This document shows, piece after piece, positions 1-7,232 of a stretch of 64,000 bases of DNA. The notes under the pieces are model-generated. The model had not been told where the DNA came from. It made no database searches and saw only the letters and a program-made list of their open reading frames with translations. Source of the stretch: Ligilactobacillus sp900765635 (lineage in GTDB: Bacteria; Bacillota; Bacilli; Lactobacillales; Lactobacillaceae); NCBI RefSeq assembly GCF_949152225.1, contig NZ_CASCJC010000001.1:806001-870000 (forward strand), read 5' to 3'. A program made the translations under genes and the position numbers. How positions within the stretch are numbered: the stretch's first letter is position 1; each line of letters opens with the position of its first letter.

Positions 1-720
1 TGCATTAGGGAATAGCTCCTTAATCAAACTGCGGTAAGGTGCATATAAGTCAACAGTTATAGTCATTACTGATAATCTAGCTTTGTAACTATATTGAATG
101 AAATAATTCCTAAGGAATTTATTATTTCTTTCAGGAATTATATCTATAATCCGATGATTGACTGCGTTGATTAAACACATACTCATACCACTAGATGAAA
201 ATCTTTTACCAGATTTGAAGTCATCTAAGGATAAGTGACTAGGAAGCCAGTTACAATTGACTTTAAAATTATTTTCTACATTCTCTAAAGATCTAATAAT
301 TGTGTTTGAAGATGTAAAAGAGTCCGCAGCAATTTCACACATAGGTCTGGATAGACTTAAATCACGTACAAGTTTGGCTTTAACAGCATTAGAAAAATGA
401 TCATGATAGTTAGTATCTTTAAATTTAGCTGTCGCAGTCTTTTTGCACTCAGGACACAGATACTTCTGTTTTCTTATAGAAAGCACAAGCTTTTTACCAG
501 CAGAAGAAAGATGAATATTATTAACTACTTTAGTGCCGTTATGTAACATCAATGCTTTACAATTAGGGCAATACATAGGGTAAGACAAATATAGATGACA
601 GAGCAAAGCCTTACTATTTTTAATAATTTTTTCTTCAATATACGAAGTATATTGATATTTAGGGTCAATAGTTAAATTAGGGTCTGTAATTCCAAGTAAA
701 AGTTTGATATTATTATCCAT
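1..720 (-). CDS. ISL3-family transposase, N-terminal part, cut by window edge
   Basis: Reading the minus strand from the ATG at 720 gives 240 codons with no stop up to base 1, so the C-terminal part lies outside the window. The protein has two CxxC pairs (CPNC near residue 48, CPEC near residue 90), as in the zinc-binding N-terminus of ISL3 transposases, followed by a helix-turn-helix-like stretch. Near the end of the visible part comes a TVDLYAPY motif that fits the first Asp of the DDE catalytic core. An AAAGGA ribosome site lies upstream of the ATG. The family call rests on the cysteine pattern and the TVDLYAPYR-type motif and is fairly secure. Whether the transposase is intact cannot be judged here. 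Confidence 0.85.
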   Translation of the reverse strand, partial: MDNNIKLLLGITDPNLTIDPKYQYTSYIEEKIIKNSKALLCHLYLSYPMYCPNCKALMLHNGTKVVNNIHLSSAGKKLVLSIRKQKYLCPECKKTATAKFKDTNYHDHFSNAVKAKLVRDLSLSRPMCEIAADSFTSSNTIIRSLENVENNFKVNCNWLPSHLSLDDFKSGKRFSSSGMSMCLINAVNHRIIDIIPERNNKFLRNYFIQYSYKARLSVMTITVDLYAPYRSLIKELFPNA

Positions 721-768
721 AGAGATGGTGTCCTTTCTTTAATTAGATTGGCGTTGTGGGCCATCTCT
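721..768 (-). promoter_or_regulatory. hairpin enclosing the transposase ribosome-binding site
   Basis: On the minus strand, AGAGATGG (768-761) and CCATCTCT (728-721) are perfect 8-bp complements. The second arm touches the transposase ATG. The AAAGGA ribosome site lies in the roughly 32-nt loop. A transcript entering from outside would carry the whole hairpin. A promoter inside the loop region would make a message lacking the first arm. Translational damping of transposase is an inference from other IS elements. Confidence 0.45.
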
Positions 769-856
769 TTTATTTTGCCGTAAAAATGGAGAAAATAAAA
801 GAAGGACCGTAATGCAAAAAAATTTTACATTATCAGTCCTAAATATTATACAACCT

Positions 857-885
857 AAAAAAAGTCTTGGTATAAACCAAGACTC
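857..885 (-). terminator. terminator of the tRNA-Arg transcript
   Basis: AGTCTTGG and CCAAGACT form an 8-bp stem with a 6-nt loop (863-884), followed on the minus strand by a run of seven T. It lies just past the 3' end of the tRNA. Confidence 0.85.
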
Positions 886-891
886 AAAAAG

Positions 892-965
892 TGATTCGGG
901 TGAGATTCGAACTCACGACCGTTCGCTTAGAAGGCGAATGCTCTATCCAGCTGAGCTACCGAACC
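892..965 (-). tRNA. tRNA-Arg (anticodon TCT)
   Basis: The minus strand folds into a full cloverleaf of 74 nt: acceptor GGTTCGG/CCGAATC, D-arm GCTC/GAGC, anticodon stem TTCGC/GCGAA with loop CTTCTAA, and T-arm GTGAG/CTCAC around TTCGAAT. The anticodon TCT reads AGA/AGG arginine codons. CCA is not encoded. The gene is a stand-alone unit with its own promoter and terminator. It lies next to an insertion sequence, but the tRNA itself is undamaged. Confidence 0.96.
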
Positions 966-978
966 AACAACATCAATT

Positions 979-1007
979 ATTATAAGGCATCTAAGAGAAG
1001 TTGTCAA
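979..1007 (-). promoter_or_regulatory. sigma-A promoter of tRNA-Arg
   Basis: The minus strand shows a perfect TTGACA (1007-1002) and a perfect TATAAT (984-979) with a 17-bp spacer. The -10 box ends 13 bp before the first tRNA base. This is a full-consensus vegetative promoter, as expected for a stable RNA gene. Confidence 0.92.
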
Positions 1008-1165
1008 ACAATATTTAAAAAATAAAATTATTTGTTTTAAAAATAAAATCTTACTTTAACTATAAGTGACGTCAATCATTATTTTAATAAAATAAGAAAA
1101 AAGTAATCTTGCTTGCGATTTCTTTTTTTGTTATGCTTTTCATAAAAAAGAAAGGATGTGATAAC

Positions 1166-2071
1166 GTGGTTTTAGAAGTTAAAAATTTAGTGAAACAATT
1201 TGGAGACTATACCGCAGTAAATCATCTATCGTTCAAAATTGATGACGGTTGCATTTTTGGTTTGATTGGCCAAAATGGAGCTGGCAAGACAACAACTTTT
1301 AGATTAATTTTAGATTTTTTAAAGGCAAATGAGGGTGAAGTTTTATGGAATGGTCAGCCCTTAAAACAAGTGAGTAATGATATAATTGGTTATTTACCAG
1401 AAGAGCGTGGCTTGTATCCTAAGACAACTATTCGTGATCAACTTTTATATTTTGCGGGTTTGCGAGGAAAGACACGTGCAGAAATTGAGCCACAAATTGA
1501 TGGTTGGTTAGAGCGATTTAAAGTTAAAGGCAAAAAAAACGATAAAGTCAAGATGTTGTCTAAGGGTAATCAACAAAAAGTACAATTGATTGCGACTTTG
1601 ATTCATGAACCTAAATTAGTAATTTTAGATGAGCCATTCAGCGGGTTAGACCCAGTTAATGCTGATATTTTGATGGATGGTATTTTGGAACTCAAGAAAA
1701 AGGGTGCTTGTGTATTATTTTCAAGTCATAACATGAATAATGTTGAAAAATTGTGTGATCATTTGGTAATGATTCGTAATGGGCAACCCGTTTTAAACGG
1801 TAAAGTCAGTGAGATTCGCGAAAGCTTTGGTAAAACAAAACTATATTTACAAGCACCAGTTACTAAAGAGGAACTATTGGCCTTTCCAGCTGTTAAATCT
1901 GTTGAAATATTGGCTAATGGCAGTTTTGATATAACATTAAGTGATCCTAACGCAGGGCCTGAAATCTTTGCTTATGTAACTAAAGATGGTTATATTCCGA
2001 TGTTTAGTCAACAGCCGCCAACGTTAGAAGAAATATTTAAGATTAAGGCAGGTGAGCCAAATGAATTCTAA
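1166..2071 (+). CDS. ABC transporter ATP-binding protein, NatA/YhaQ type
   Basis: This is the ATPase half of an ABC-2 type exporter, probably working on the cytoplasmic face with the permease encoded next. Visible motifs are Walker A GQNGAGKTT (residues 35-43), a signature-like LSKGNQQ (about 131), Walker B LVILDEP (about 151) and the switch His in SSHN. The C-terminal roughly 80 residues resemble the DUF4162-type tail of NatA-like ATPases. I chose GTG 1166 because AAAGGA lies 9 bp upstream and the family-typical VLEVKNLVKQFG follows. An ATG at 1109 in the same frame would add an unconserved hydrophobic stretch. The gene overlaps the permease gene. The substrate is unknown; Na+ efflux is only one possibility within this family. 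Confidence 0.88.
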   Translation: MVLEVKNLVKQFGDYTAVNHLSFKIDDGCIFGLIGQNGAGKTTTFRLILDFLKANEGEVLWNGQPLKQVSNDIIGYLPEERGLYPKTTIRDQLLYFAGLRGKTRAEIEPQIDGWLERFKVKGKKNDKVKMLSKGNQQKVQLIATLIHEPKLVILDEPFSGLDPVNADILMDGILELKKKGACVLFSSHNMNNVEKLCDHLVMIRNGQPVLNGKVSEIRESFGKTKLYLQAPVTKEELLAFPAVKSVEILANGSFDITLSDPNAGPEIFAYVTKDGYIPMFSQQPPTLEEIFKIKAGEPNEF

Positions 2072-3311
2072 GCTTTGGATTGTTGCACTGGATGTATATA
2101 AAAAGACGATTAAATCACCTTCTTTTATCATTATGATACTGGCCCCGATAATTTTATTGATATTAGGTTATATGGGGATGGAGTTTTTTACTAAGGCTTC
2201 TAGTGCGCAAAAAATTGGTATTTATAGTCAACAAACACAAGTAGTACAGGCTGTTAAACAATTTAAAAACGATGATTATAAATTTAAACAAGTTAATTCT
2301 ATTAAACAAGCTCAAACAGAAATTAAAAACGATAAACTTGATTATTACTTAGTTTTAGACGTTAAACAAGATAAAATTAATGCAACTTTGTATGGTGAAG
2401 AATCACCTGGAAATACTTTAAAGAATAGTTTGACTCAAAGTTTGACAATGCTTCAATCTAGTTTACGTGCACGTTCTTTGAATTTGACTAGTCAGCAAGT
2501 TGCCAGTTTATCTGAGCCAGTAATCGTACAAAACCAGATGATTCGCTATGATGATAATGGTCAAGTAAAAGCTAGCAAAGATAATTCGGGTACAAGGTTT
2601 GCGATTGGCTATGCAGCTTGTATCATTGCTTTTATTATCATCATGACTTATGCACAAATTATTGCTCAAGAGATTGCTAGCGAAAAAGGTATGCGTATCA
2701 TGGAAGTAATTTTATCAAGCGTTAAGGCACAAACGCATTTTTATGGTAAGCTTTTAGGTGTGCTTTTGTCAGCTATAACACAGTTTGCGATATTGCTTGT
2801 GTTGTATGGCGGATTTTATTTAGTTAAACGCGACACTTTAGAACAATTGAATTTAAATTTTAATTTTTCTGGTTTTACACCTGGATTTTTAGGATTAGTT
2901 ATTGCATATGTATTTATCGGTTGTTTATTGTATAGCGTATTAGCTGCTTTATGTGGTTCGTTGGTTAATCGCTCGGAGGATACGGCTAAAGCAATTGTAC
3001 CAGTAACATATTTAAGTTTAATTGGCTATTTAGTTGGTTTGGTATTAGGTGCTAATAAACCAGATAATATTTTAGTTCAGATTTGTGGTTATGTGCCATT
3101 TTTATCATCATTTGTTGAACCGATTCGTTTAGCAAATGGTGTAGTTAGTCCAGTTGAAAATATTTGTTCTTTAGGCTTAAGCATCATAACATTGATAGTA
3201 TTGACAATTTTTTCAGCTAAAATGTATAAATCAAATGTTTTGATTTACAATCAAAAAGGTGTCTGGGCTGCGCTAAAAGATAGTATAGCATTGATGAAAA
3301 ATGAAAAATAA
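2061..3311 (+). CDS. ABC-2 type permease, NatB/YhaP-like
   Basis: This is the membrane partner of the preceding ATPase. One transmembrane helix lies at residues 20-40, followed by a long extracytoplasmic region of about 140 residues. After that come five or six helices beginning near residue 180 (FAIGYAACIIAFIIIMTYAQ). The stretch EIASEKGMRIMEVILSS is typical of the NatB/ABC-2 family. The ATG at 2061 overlaps the ATPase gene by 11 bp and has GGTGAG just upstream; a GTG at 2052 is the alternative. Translational coupling and a two-component exporter are likely. The exported compound cannot be told from sequence. Confidence 0.86.
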   Translation: MNSKLWIVALDVYKKTIKSPSFIIMILAPIILLILGYMGMEFFTKASSAQKIGIYSQQTQVVQAVKQFKNDDYKFKQVNSIKQAQTEIKNDKLDYYLVLDVKQDKINATLYGEESPGNTLKNSLTQSLTMLQSSLRARSLNLTSQQVASLSEPVIVQNQMIRYDDNGQVKASKDNSGTRFAIGYAACIIAFIIIMTYAQIIAQEIASEKGMRIMEVILSSVKAQTHFYGKLLGVLLSAITQFAILLVLYGGFYLVKRDTLEQLNLNFNFSGFTPGFLGLVIAYVFIGCLLYSVLAALCGSLVNRSEDTAKAIVPVTYLSLIGYLVGLVLGANKPDNILVQICGYVPFLSSFVEPIRLANGVVSPVENICSLGLSIITLIVLTIFSAKMYKSNVLIYNQKGVWAALKDSIALMKNEK

Positions 3312-3317
3312 AGGTAT

Positions 3318-3344
3318 AGATCAGGCAAATGTCTGATCTTTTTT
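3318..3344 (+). terminator. terminator after the ABC-2 operon
   Basis: AGATCAG (3318-3324) pairs with CTGATCT (3333-3339) around an 8-nt loop, followed by a run of six T. Confidence 0.85.
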
Positions 3345-3401
3345 AGACTTAAAATTAGCTAAGCGGTATAATAAAAGTAAGACGTTCAAGGTGGTGAAGG
3401 T

Positions 3402-4055
3402 ATGGTAAAAAAGTTTAGTGAACGCTTGGCATGTGAACGGTATGTAGCACGTAAATTGGAGCATTATATCGCTGAAAATGAATTAGCTCATCAAGATAAT
3501 CCTGATATACATGTTCGAGTTTTTACCTTAGAAATTTTGATAAGTGAGGGTTGGCATGAAAAAATCGATGATTTAGAGGCCTTTTTAGCGATTCGCGGTC
3601 AAAAGTTACAAGCTAATCATTTTTATATTGCGTTGCTGATGGGCAAATTAGATGAAGCAAGGCAAACCTTTACCAAGCAAAGCTTCAGATATGTTGATTG
3701 TGCAGCTTTAGAGGAAATAAAGTTACGACAGTTTTTTGGCAATCCACTTTTTGGTTTCACTAATAAAAAAGACTTGTTAGCTTTTTGTTCTAATTTATTG
3801 ACGATAGCCGCACGTAATATGACAGAATTTATTAGTGAGAGTTTAAAAAATGATGCATTTTTAGTAAGATATACTAAGACCTTTTTTGATGCTAAACTCA
3901 ACTTGGTAACAATTGTTTTTCAATGCGATGCACAGCAATGGTTAAATCATCAAACTTTGATTAAACTTTGTCATAGATATCGTGCTGATATAATTTGTGG
4001 TCGATTACAATCTCAAAAAACAAAGCAAGTTTTACGTTTGAGTTTACATCTGTAA
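3402..4055 (+). CDS. uncharacterised 217-residue protein
   Basis: I do not recognise a family. The predicted product is soluble, with no signal peptide or membrane helix. It is rich in Lys, Gln and Leu and looks mainly alpha-helical, with several scattered cysteines. The first 60 residues (KFSERLACERYVARKLEHYI) are charged and helical. The start is supported by AAGGTGGTGAAGG just before the ATG, and an upstream TATAAT (3371-3376) could serve as the -10. It is followed after 24 bp by the TrmH-type methyltransferase and may be cotranscribed with it. No catalytic motif stands out, so no function is proposed. Confidence 0.7.
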   Translation: MVKKFSERLACERYVARKLEHYIAENELAHQDNPDIHVRVFTLEILISEGWHEKIDDLEAFLAIRGQKLQANHFYIALLMGKLDEARQTFTKQSFRYVDCAALEEIKLRQFFGNPLFGFTNKKDLLAFCSNLLTIAARNMTEFISESLKNDAFLVRYTKTFFDAKLNLVTIVFQCDAQQWLNHQTLIKLCHRYRADIICGRLQSQKTKQVLRLSLHL

Positions 4056-4079
4056 CTTTGTGAGTAGGAGAAAAATATA

Positions 4080-4841
4080 ATGAAAATAATTACGGCACCA
4101 GCTAATCCTAACGTTAAAGAATGGAAAAAATTAAGCACGAAAAAAGGACGTTTGAACCAAGAGCGTTATTTATTAGAAGGTTGGCATCTAGTCAAAGAAG
4201 CCTTTGTTGCTCAAGCAGAAATTTTGCAAGTAATTGTAACTAATGATTTTATTTGGCCAGAGCAAGTAGATTTAGAAAATTTAGATGTTTTTCAAATTAC
4301 GCCTGAGATTGCTAAAATTTTAAGTCAAACACCTAGTCCTCAGGGAATTTTTGTGACTGTTAAGTTGCCTAAAACGCAGTTGATTCCTAAACAAGCAACT
4401 GGAGCATGGCTATTTTTAGATGGGGTACAAGATCCAGGAAACATTGGAACAATGGTTCGAACTGCAGATGCAGCAGGTTTTAGTGGAGTTGTTTTTGGAG
4501 AAAATACCGCAGATCCATACCAACCAAAAGTTACACGTGCGATGCAGGGAAGTCAGTTTCATTTGCATTTAGTAAAGGCGTCTTTAATCGAATGGATAGA
4601 TGCTTTTCAAGCTAAAAACTTACCGGTTTTTGGAACAGAATTAAATCAAGATGCAAGAAGTTATGATCAAGTGGGACAATATAGCGATTTTGCTTTGATC
4701 ATGGGTAATGAAGGAAATGGAATGAGCCTTGAGCTTTTAAAACAAACTTCTTTAAATCTATATATTCCAATCAAAGGACAAGCAGAATCGTTAAATGTAG
4801 CAGTGGCTGCAGGAATTTTAATGTTTAAATTAAAACGTTGA
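4080..4841 (+). CDS. TrmH/SpoU-family rRNA 2'-O-methyltransferase (YsgA-like)
   Basis: This is a SAM-dependent RNA ribose methyltransferase of the SPOUT class. The N-terminal roughly 90 residues look like the RNA-binding substrate domain, starting with NPNVKEWKKLSTKKGR. The three SPOUT motifs follow: LDGVQDPGNIGTMVRTADA (about 119-137), MGNEGNGMS (about 207-215) and IPIKGQAESLNVAVAAGI (about 229-246). These residues build the trefoil knot that binds SAM. The length of 253 fits the family. In other Firmicutes the homologue often sits just upstream of T-box-pheST, as it nearly does here. The exact target nucleotide, in 23S rRNA or tRNA, cannot be assigned. Confidence 0.9.
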   Translation: MKIITAPANPNVKEWKKLSTKKGRLNQERYLLEGWHLVKEAFVAQAEILQVIVTNDFIWPEQVDLENLDVFQITPEIAKILSQTPSPQGIFVTVKLPKTQLIPKQATGAWLFLDGVQDPGNIGTMVRTADAAGFSGVVFGENTADPYQPKVTRAMQGSQFHLHLVKASLIEWIDAFQAKNLPVFGTELNQDARSYDQVGQYSDFALIMGNEGNGMSLELLKQTSLNLYIPIKGQAESLNVAVAAGILMFKLKR

Positions 4842-4970
4842 TTGTTAAATTTCTTTAATGATTCTTGCTTTATGATGTTTTTTAGTTGTCACTAGTAAAT
4901 GAAGGTAGTATGATACCATTAAGAAGTGTACTGGATTATTAATAGTAACAAGTGAGGTAAAATAGCATAG

Positions 4971-5465
4971 ATGAAGAACAATGAATGGCGTAAGGATCAA
5001 GAGTATATGAGCTATGTTAGCGACCTTTTGAGTAAACCAGAAGTTAAGAAATTGAGCAATTACATGCAACATCACCATACGACTAGATTAGAACACAGTA
5101 TTACGGTTTCATATTTAAGTTATAAATTAGCTAAAAAATTCCACTTAGATGCTAAAGCAGTTGCACGTGCTGGTATATTACATGACTTGTTTTATTATGA
5201 TTGGCGTGTAACCAAGTTTGATCGAGGAACACATGCCTTTGTGCATCCACGAATTGCGTTGCGTAACGCCGAAAAATTAACAAAGTTAAGTTCTTTAGAA
5301 AAAGATATTATAATTAAACATATGTGGGGAGCTACGATTTATCCACCTAAGCATTTAGAAGGTGTCATTGTTTCGTTAGTTGATAAGTATTCTGCAACAG
5401 AAGAATATACAGGGCATTTGCTAAAGAAATATGTTACTGTTTTAAATAAAGCATCGATACATTAA
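4971..5465 (+). CDS. HD-domain phosphohydrolase-like protein
   Basis: The 164-residue protein shows the HD metal-binding pattern: H near residue 42 in TRLEHSITVSYL, HD in AGILHDLFYYDW (about 71), a further His in IIIKHMWG (about 115) and a late Asp in SLVDKYSA (about 138). The call is secure at the level of the HD superfamily. The substrate is unknown. An AGTGAGGT ribosome site lies rather far upstream of the ATG. The gene stands alone and ends in a clear terminator. Confidence 0.82.
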   Translation: MKNNEWRKDQEYMSYVSDLLSKPEVKKLSNYMQHHHTTRLEHSITVSYLSYKLAKKFHLDAKAVARAGILHDLFYYDWRVTKFDRGTHAFVHPRIALRNAEKLTKLSSLEKDIIIKHMWGATIYPPKHLEGVIVSLVDKYSATEEYTGHLLKKYVTVLNKASIH

Positions 5466-5480
5466 GATAAATGTTTAGCG

Positions 5481-5516
5481 AAGGTTCGTCACCATTTTAA
5501 AGGAACGAACCTTTTT
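5481..5516 (+). terminator. terminator after the HD-domain gene
   Basis: AAGGTTCGT (5481-5489) and ACGAACCTT (5505-5513) are perfect complements, followed by a short T run. The spacing to the next gene is short, so some read-through is possible. Confidence 0.75.
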
Positions 5517-5541
5517 AAATTAAGATGGGGAGAGAAAAATC

Positions 5542-5871
5542 ATGATAGAACAAAAAAACACTTTTAAAATGTGTCCAAAATTTGAAAAGACTTTTGGAAT
5601 TTTAGGTAAGAAATGGAATGGTTTAATTATCGAAGTCTTATTGACTGAAGGACCACAACGTTTTAAAGATTTAGCACAAAAAATTGATAAATGTAGCGAC
5701 CGCGTCTTGACCGAGCGCTTAAAAGAACTTGAAAATGAGGAGTTAGTGCAAAAAGTTGCATCTGATCAAGGGTGCCGAATGTGTTATTGTTTAACGCCAC
5801 GTGGTGAAGATTTAAAGCAAATTATGGATGCAGTACATGCTTGGGCAGAAAAATGGTATTCTTGCTCTTAA
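5542..5871 (+). CDS. HxlR-family winged-helix regulator
   Basis: The protein is 109 residues long, the usual size for HxlR/MarR-like DNA-binding proteins. Features are the N-terminal Cys in MCPKFEKTF, GKKWNGLIIEVLL, RFKDLAQKI, the recognition-helix region SDRVLTERLKELE and the wing ending in YCLTPRGEDL. Several further Cys residues (CRMCYC, C-terminal CS) together with the N-terminal Cys make thiol-based redox sensing possible, as in B. subtilis HypR; that is an inference. RBS GGGGAGAG lies just before the ATG. No obvious target gene is divergently placed. Confidence 0.88.
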   Translation: MIEQKNTFKMCPKFEKTFGILGKKWNGLIIEVLLTEGPQRFKDLAQKIDKCSDRVLTERLKELENEELVQKVASDQGCRMCYCLTPRGEDLKQIMDAVHAWAEKWYSCS

Positions 5872-5929
5872 GCATAAATTCAAGGGTTGACGTTGATTGA
5901 TTTAGCGTTTAAACTAAAAACTATAATAT

Positions 5930-6152
5930 TAAGAGCGTAGATAGAAAAGTAGTAGGTCAAGGAAGATGTTTCAGAGAAAAGCCGGTAGCTGAGAAGGTTT
6001 TAGCATTGATTGATTGAATTCGTTTCTAGAGTGACCGTGGGAAATAACGGTCCGGGATCTCCCGTTAACAGTTGTTAAGTGTCACTAGATGTAGTGAAAC
6101 AAGGGTGGTACCGCGAAGCCTCGTCCCTTTTAGGGGGATGAGGCTTTTTTGC
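5930..6152 (+). promoter_or_regulatory. T-box riboswitch, tRNA-Phe responsive, before pheST
   Basis: The conserved T-box AGGGTGGTACCGCG is at 6102-6115. It is followed by the terminator helix AGCCTCGTCCC/GGGGGATGAGGCT and a T run ending about 6150. An AGAGAAA element is near 5974. The most likely specifier is the Phe codon TTC at 6019-6021, in keeping with the downstream genes. Uncharged tRNA-Phe should favour the antiterminator. A TATAAT lies at 5922-5927. Confidence 0.93.
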
Positions 6153-6176
6153 GCTGATGATGAAAGGATGAGAATG

Positions 6177-7223
6177 ATGGATTTAAGGAAGAAATTAGAA
6201 GAATTGAAGCATAATGGATTAAACGATATCCAAAGTGCAAAAGATTTGGAGAAAATCAATGATATTCGAGTTAATCTGTTAGGAAAAAAAGGACCGATTA
6301 CAGAAGTTTTACGCGGTATGCGTGATTTGTCAGCTGAAGAACGACCACAGGTTGGAAGTTTTGCAAATAAGATTCGTGATGAACTAGCCCAAGCAATTGC
6401 TAAGCGTAAAGAGGAATTAGAGTTAGAAAAAATCGCTGCTAAATTAGAACAAGAAACAATTGATGTAACTTTACCAGGCATACAAGTTAAGCAAGGTCAA
6501 GCACATGTTTTGACTCAAATTATTGATCAAATCGAAGAACTTTTTTTAGGAATGGGTTATCAAATCGTGGATGGACCTGAAGTAGAAGAAGATCATTATA
6601 ATTTTGAAATGTTAAATCTTCCTAAAGATCATCCAGCCCGTGATATGCAAGATACATTTTATATTACAGAACAAATTTTGATGCGGACACAAACTTCGCC
6701 CGTTCAAGCACGAACAATGGAAGTGCATGACTTTAGTAAAGGTCCACTCAAGATGATTTCACCTGGAAAAGTTTATCGACGTGATACAGATGATGCAACG
6801 CATTCACATCAATTCCATCAAATCGAAGGACTAGTTATTGATAAAAATATTACAATGGCAGATTTAAAGGGTACATTAGAATTGATTGCCAAAACTGTTT
6901 TTGGCAAGGAGCGTGAAATTCGTATGCGTCCAAGCTATTTTCCATTCACAGAACCATCAGCAGAAGTTGATGTTTCATGTTTTAAATGTGGTGGTAAAGG
7001 CTGCAATGTTTGCAAAGGAACCGGTTGGATTGAAGTTTTAGGTTCTGGAATGGTTCATCCTAATGTTTTGAAAATGGCAGGAATTGATCCAGAAGTTTAC
7101 GGTGGCTTTGCTTTTGGCTTAGGGCCAGACCGCTTTGCGATGCTTAAATATGGTGTTGAAGATATTCGTGATTTTTATTTAAATGATGCACGATTTTTGC
7201 AACAATTTTCTCAGAAAGGCTAG
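6177..7223 (+). CDS. pheS: phenylalanyl-tRNA synthetase alpha subunit
   Basis: PheS is the catalytic subunit of the alpha2-beta2 PheRS. The N-terminus is the coiled-coil region (about residues 1-85). Class II motif 2 is seen in MISPGKVYRRDTDDATHSHQFHQIEG, and motif 3 in FGLGPDRFAMLKYG near the end. The stretch CFKCGGKGCNVCKGTGW is usual in Firmicute PheS. AAAGGA at 6163-6168 supports ATG 6177 or ATG 6174; frame-open sequence further upstream lies in the T-box and is not coding. pheT follows 10 bp later. Expression should be set by tRNA-Phe charging through the T-box. Confidence 0.97.
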   Translation: MDLRKKLEELKHNGLNDIQSAKDLEKINDIRVNLLGKKGPITEVLRGMRDLSAEERPQVGSFANKIRDELAQAIAKRKEELELEKIAAKLEQETIDVTLPGIQVKQGQAHVLTQIIDQIEELFLGMGYQIVDGPEVEEDHYNFEMLNLPKDHPARDMQDTFYITEQILMRTQTSPVQARTMEVHDFSKGPLKMISPGKVYRRDTDDATHSHQFHQIEGLVIDKNITMADLKGTLELIAKTVFGKEREIRMRPSYFPFTEPSAEVDVSCFKCGGKGCNVCKGTGWIEVLGSGMVHPNVLKMAGIDPEVYGGFAFGLGPDRFAMLKYGVEDIRDFYLNDARFLQQFSQKG

Positions 7224-7232
7224 GATGAAGAG

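Larger units (their letters stand above)
1..850 (-). mobile_element. ISL3-like insertion sequence, 5' end of the element
   Basis: This is the transposase gene plus its AT-rich upstream stretch as far as the terminator of the tRNA unit. The outer inverted repeat should lie somewhere in 770-850, but the opposite end of the element is outside the window. The exact boundary and any target duplication therefore cannot be fixed. Confidence 0.5.

Noticed and set aside
1109..1165. Upstream ATG of the ABC ATPase as a signal peptide
   Set aside because: The hydrophobic stretch comes from reading the leader; a GTG with a ribosome site at 1166 fits the conserved N-terminus.
6065..6481. 138-codon minus-strand frame over the T-box and pheS start
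   Set aside because: Antisense to a strongly conserved riboswitch and synthetase; Ser-rich shadow composition.
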